DNA of 64,000 nt. Origin: Desertimonas sp963772825. GTDB taxonomy: Bacteria > Actinomycetota > Acidimicrobiia > Acidimicrobiales > Ilumatobacteraceae. The notes beneath the pieces were generated by a model, which did not search any database, was not told the DNA's origin, and saw only the letters and a program-made list of their open reading frames with translations. Made by a program: the position numbers and the translations under genes. The stretch covers positions 62,001 through 126,000 of the forward strand of contig CAVYYX010000011.1 of assembly GCA_963772825.1 (NCBI GenBank), given 5' to 3'. Below are positions 60,300-64,000 of the stretch, piece by piece (the first letter of the stretch is position 1; each line of letters starts with the position of its first letter).

Positions 60300-61205
60300 A
60301 TGGACGATGCGATTTGGCTGGCCGAGACGTTCGAAAGCCACCGCAGCCACCTCCGGGCCGTGGCGTACCGCATGCTCGGCTCGGACAGCGAGACCGATGA
60401 TGCCTTGCAGGAGGCATGGCTGCGGCTGAGCCGTGCCGACACCAGCGACGTGGAGAACCTCGGCGGCTGGCTGACCACCGTCGTGGCCAGGGTGTGTCTC
60501 GACATGCTGCGTTCCCGAAGGTCCCGCCACGAGGAGCCGTTGGCTGAGAACGTGTCCGACGTGACCGCCGTCCACCGGGTCGGTGCCGATCCAGAGCGCG
60601 AGGCCGTGCTCGCCGACTCGATCGGTCCGGCGCTGCTCGTCGTGCTCGACACGCTGACACCGCCAGAGCGGCTCGCGTTCGTGTTGCACGACATGTTCGC
60701 CGTGCCGTTCGAGGAGATCGCGCCGATCGTCGAACGGACGCCCGCCGCCGCCCGGCAGCTTGCCAGCCGGGCCCGCCGTCGAGTGCAAGGGGCCGACCGG
60801 GTAACCGGCGCCGATCAGGGGCGACGCCACGAGGTCGTCGGCGCGTTCATCGCTGCCGCCCGCGACGGCGAGTTCGACAAGCTGCTCACGCTGCTCGATC
60901 CTGACGTCGTGCTGAGAGCAGACGCTGCCGCCGTGGAAGCCGCTACGGCGAATCAGGCCGCCGGCGCTCCGCTGCTTTCCAGTCTCGTGCGGGGATCGTC
61001 GCCGGTGGCGAAGGTGTTCGCCGGCCGCGCCCGTACCGCCCAACGGGCACTGATCGATGGCGCGCCGGGCGCCGTGTGGGCTCCCGACGGCGAGCCGCGT
61101 GCCGTTTTCGACTTCCTGATCGTCGACGGACGGATCGTCGCCATCGAGTTGCTCGCCGACCCAGAGCACCTCGCTCAGCTCGAGATCGTCTTCCTCGACC
61201 GCTAG
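60300..61205 (+). CDS. ECF sigma factor with C-terminal SnoaL-like domain
   Basis: 301 residues. Region 2 (about 10-75; LRAVAYRMLGSDSETDDALQ, EAWLRLSR) and region 4 (about 115-165; LTPPERLAFVLHDMFAVPFE, PAAARQLASRARRRV) are followed by a SnoaL-like domain (about 180-295). This is the SigJ/ECF41/ECF56-type layout, in which the extension replaces an anti-sigma factor. The WLPEP linker motif of typical ECF41 proteins is not seen, so the subgroup is open. Confidence 0.88.
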   Translation: MDDAIWLAETFESHRSHLRAVAYRMLGSDSETDDALQEAWLRLSRADTSDVENLGGWLTTVVARVCLDMLRSRRSRHEEPLAENVSDVTAVHRVGADPEREAVLADSIGPALLVVLDTLTPPERLAFVLHDMFAVPFEEIAPIVERTPAAARQLASRARRRVQGADRVTGADQGRRHEVVGAFIAAARDGEFDKLLTLLDPDVVLRADAAAVEAATANQAAGAPLLSSLVRGSSPVAKVFAGRARTAQRALIDGAPGAVWAPDGEPRAVFDFLIVDGRIVAIELLADPEHLAQLEIVFLDR

Positions 61206-61207
61206 TC

Positions 61208-61330
61208 AATTCGCGATCGAATTACCGGAGTGCGTGTGGTACGGCTCTCGGCGTGGCACGCTGTCGGGCGGGTTGAACCGGTGCCGGCCAACGCCCGGGG
61301 TTCCGCCGCCTCACGTTGTCGGCACCGGTT
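61208..61330. other. Intergenic inverted repeats after the sigma gene
   Basis: AATTCG / CGAATT (61208-61213, 61218-61223; loop CGAT) starts 3 nt after the stop and may be a terminator. AACCGGTGCCG / CGGCACCGGTT (61276-61286, 61320-61330) is a perfect 11-bp pair with a 33-nt loop. No gene is seen in 61206-61439. Confidence 0.4.
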
Positions 61331-61424
61331 CCCCGCGATGGTCGGTGGGGAGTGGCGGCGATCAGGCGTGGCCGAGGTCGATGACGTCCCAGGTGCAGCG
61401 TCCGCCTCAATCGTCGGCAGCGAG

Positions 61425-61430
61425 TAGGTT
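61425..61430 (+). promoter_or_regulatory. Probable -10 element of the aldo/keto reductase gene
   Basis: TAGGTT with a 9-nt spacer to ATG 61440. No Shine-Dalgarno sequence. Confidence 0.45.
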
Positions 61431-61439
61431 TCGAGGGCG

Positions 61440-62456
<1,017 letters not shown>

Positions 62457-62466
62457 GACGGATATT

Positions 62467-62476
62467 GCAAGTATCA
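62467..62476. promoter_or_regulatory. Half-site of the pirin operator
   Basis: GCAAGTATCA is identical to one arm of the palindrome at 59565-59598. It lies 11 nt after the aldo/keto reductase stop. The rest of 62457-62682 shows nothing I recognise. Confidence 0.3.
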
Positions 62477-62682
62477 CCGGGCCTGTCCTCAGGTCAGGGT
62501 GCCACGGTGATGGACCGGGCTTCGGGTGCTCAGGGTTTCCGGCATGGATTCCAGGCGGAAGTTCGCAGTTGTCGACAGTTACGTCCGTCGTCGGCGTCGC
62601 ACCGGATGTTGACGGCGCTGATCCGACGCCACCGACGCGGCGACCCTTCCCGCGCACGAACGGCCGCCTCACTGAACGTGCC

Positions 62683-62828
62683 TACAATGGCGCGGGGAGT
62701 CGCAAGGACTCAGCAGTGGAGGTGCGAGTCCGCATGCGGCACACCTTCGTCAGAGGGGCTTTGACGGGGAATGAGCTGGGTGCACACTGGCCCGGCACCG
62801 CGATTCACCGCGAACTATTGGGGGAAAC
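62683..62828 (+). promoter_or_regulatory. Promoter and structured leader of the ABC substrate-binding protein gene
   Basis: TACAAT (62683-62688) predicts RNA starting near 62695, a leader of about 134 nt. GAGTC (62697) can pair with GACTC (62707-62711). Alternatively GGACTC (62706-62711) can pair with GAGTCC (62726-62731), so the two hairpins exclude each other. CGTCA / TGACG forms a third stem. A 32-codon ORF (62734-62832) ends over the next ATG (ATGA). GGGGGAAAC precedes ATG 62829. Confidence 0.4.
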
Positions 62829-64000
62829 ATGATCAAGGTATTGAAGACAAGAAGACATCTCGGGTTGTCTATCCTCGGCGCCGCCGCGCTGCTGACGACG
62901 ACTGTGGCCGGGGTGAGCGTGTCCGCCGAGCAGGCACCACGCGGAGTCGAGGATGTTCCGCGTGAGGAGACGGTGATCTTCGACACCGATTCTGCTTCGC
63001 TCGTCAACCCGTTCAACTTCAACTACATGGTGCCTGGCAACGACCGCAATCACGGCTATCACCAGGCGATGATGGAGCCGCTGTTCATCCTCAACTACGA
63101 GACCGGCGAGATCGATCCATGGCTCGGTCTCGAGATGCAGCCGAACGAGGACCTCACCGTCTGGACGTTGAACCTCCGCGAGGGTGTCAAGTGGCAGGAC
63201 GGCGAAGACTTCAACGCCGACGACGTGGTCTTCACGGTCAACCTGCTGAAGGACGGTCCACCCGAGGCCAACGAATCGGCCGGAATCAAGCAGTGGGTCG
63301 AGAGCGTCGAGAAGATCGACGACCTCACCGTGCAGTTCAACCTCACCGGGCCCAATCCGCGCTTCCAGCTCGACCACTTCTCGGTGCGCATCTGGGGCAG
63401 CGTGATGATCTTGCCCGAGCACATCTGGGCGGGCGAGGACCAGCTGACCTATGAGTTCTACGATCCCGACGCCGGGCTGCCGATGGGCACCGGCCCGTAT
63501 ACCTTGACCAGCGCCAGCGAAACCGAGATGGTCTGGGATCGGGACGACGACTGGTGGGGTGCCGAGACCGGCTTCCAGGACCTGCCGGCACCGCGTCGGC
63601 TGATCTGGGTCATCACCGGCCCGGAGGAGACCAAGGCGGCGCTGGCGAGCGAGGGCGAATTGGACAGCGTGATGGACGTCACCCTCGGCGCGCTCGAAGC
63701 GATCCAGGCCCGCAACCCCAACGTGGTCGCCTGGCTGGACGAACCGCCGTTCGCCTGGTTCGATCCCTGCCCGCGCCAGCTGTCGCTCAACCACATCGGT
63801 CGAGCCGTGGGGCGAGGCCGACCTCCGGAACGCCCTCAATCTGGCGATCGACCGCAACGAGATCGTGGCCGTCGCCTACGAGGGCACGACCATTCCCTCA
63901 CGGTCGATGTTCGTCGAGTACGCCGGGCTGCTGCCGTTCATCGAGGACATGGAGGCCGCCGGCATCGCCATCGACCCCGCCGCCGACGTCGACGGCGCCC
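62829..64000 (+). CDS. ABC transporter substrate-binding protein, family 5 (peptide/nickel type), partial and frameshifted
   Basis: Cut by the window end, about 390 residues. A signal peptide (GLSILGAAALLTTTVAGVSV) is followed by the SBP_bac_5 fold: LNPFNFNYM-like SASLVNPFNFNY, MEPLFILNYETGEIDPWLG, WTLNLREGVKWQDGEDFNAD, GTGPYTLTSASETEMVWDR and LNLAIDRNEIVAVAYEGTT. The last part is in another frame; removing the C at 63801 restores it (EPWGEADLRNALN). Its permease and ATPase genes probably lie downstream. The ligand cannot be told from the sequence. Confidence 0.88.
   Translation, partial: MIKVLKTRRHLGLSILGAAALLTTTVAGVSVSAEQAPRGVEDVPREETVIFDTDSASLVNPFNFNYMVPGNDRNHGYHQAMMEPLFILNYETGEIDPWLGLEMQPNEDLTVWTLNLREGVKWQDGEDFNADDVVFTVNLLKDGPPEANESAGIKQWVESVEKIDDLTVQFNLTGPNPRFQLDHFSVRIWGSVMILPEHIWAGEDQLTYEFYDPDAGLPMGTGPYTLTSASETEMVWDRDDDWWGAETGFQDLPAPRRLIWVITGPEETKAALASEGELDSVMDVTLGALEAIQARNPNVVAWLDEPPFAWFDPCPRQLSLNHIGRAVGRGRPPERPQSGDRPQRDRGRRLRGHDHSLTVDVRRVRRAAAVHRGHGGRRHRHRPRRRRRRR

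Overview
The window is one stretch of a high-GC actinobacterial chromosome, most likely class Acidimicrobiia. Three things suggest this: a fused E2-E1 2-oxoglutarate decarboxylase (Kgd), a GTP-type PEP carboxykinase together with an F420-type luciferase-like oxidoreductase, and the order recG, rsmD, coaD, yceD, rpmF, plsX, acpP, rnc, mutM, smc, ftsY, ffh, rpsP, khpA, rimM, trmD, rplS, yraN. The class assignment is inference. There is no rRNA, complete tRNA, CRISPR array, prophage or insertion sequence.

Layout. 0-9.4 kb: start of ettA, kgd, a DUF2207 membrane protein, a HAD hydrolase, a NYN-S1 RNA-binding protein and xthA. 9.4-18.9 kb: GH13 alpha-glucosidase, UvrD-type helicase, PH-SHOCT protein, luciferase-like oxidoreductase, alpha/beta hydrolase, CaiB-type CoA transferase, and three envelope or secreted proteins of unknown role. 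18.9-22.3 kb: an AbiEi-like gene between two matching hairpins, pckG, a small OB-fold protein and rpmB. 22.5-28 kb: a five-gene, overlapping operon of imelysin, di-haem oxidoreductase, imelysin-like lipoprotein, HTTM membrane protein and a secreted protein, probably for iron or another metal. 28-50.6 kb: the housekeeping backbone of lipid synthesis, translation, SRP and chromosome segregation. It is interrupted by a redox block (DUF2461, TlpA-like, CcdA) after recG and by a marR-MFS pair between ftsY and ffh. 50.6-64 kb: accessory metabolism and regulation (Tat-exported amidohydrolase, rpe, TrmA-type RNA methyltransferase, psuG, GNAT, DUF2889, MalY, pirin, YceI, ECF sigma factor, aldo/keto reductase, start of a peptide-type ABC substrate-binding protein).

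Three features stand out. (1) At least 17 genes have a TANNNT -10 hexamer only 6-10 nt before the start codon, so they are probably read from leaderless or nearly leaderless mRNAs. (2) Short repeats with internal symmetry sit mostly between genes: several unrelated families share a two-direct-plus-two-inverted design, and one copy lies in frame inside the HTTM gene. A separate 33-nt tRNA-5'-half-like element sits exactly at the start codons of the alpha-glucosidase and coaD genes and forms the end of tiny upstream ORFs. (3) Seven single-base insertions break conserved genes (NYN-S1, pckG twice, ccdA, MFS twice, ABC substrate-binding protein). Each is repaired by removing one base, which points to insertion-type sequencing errors rather than gene decay.
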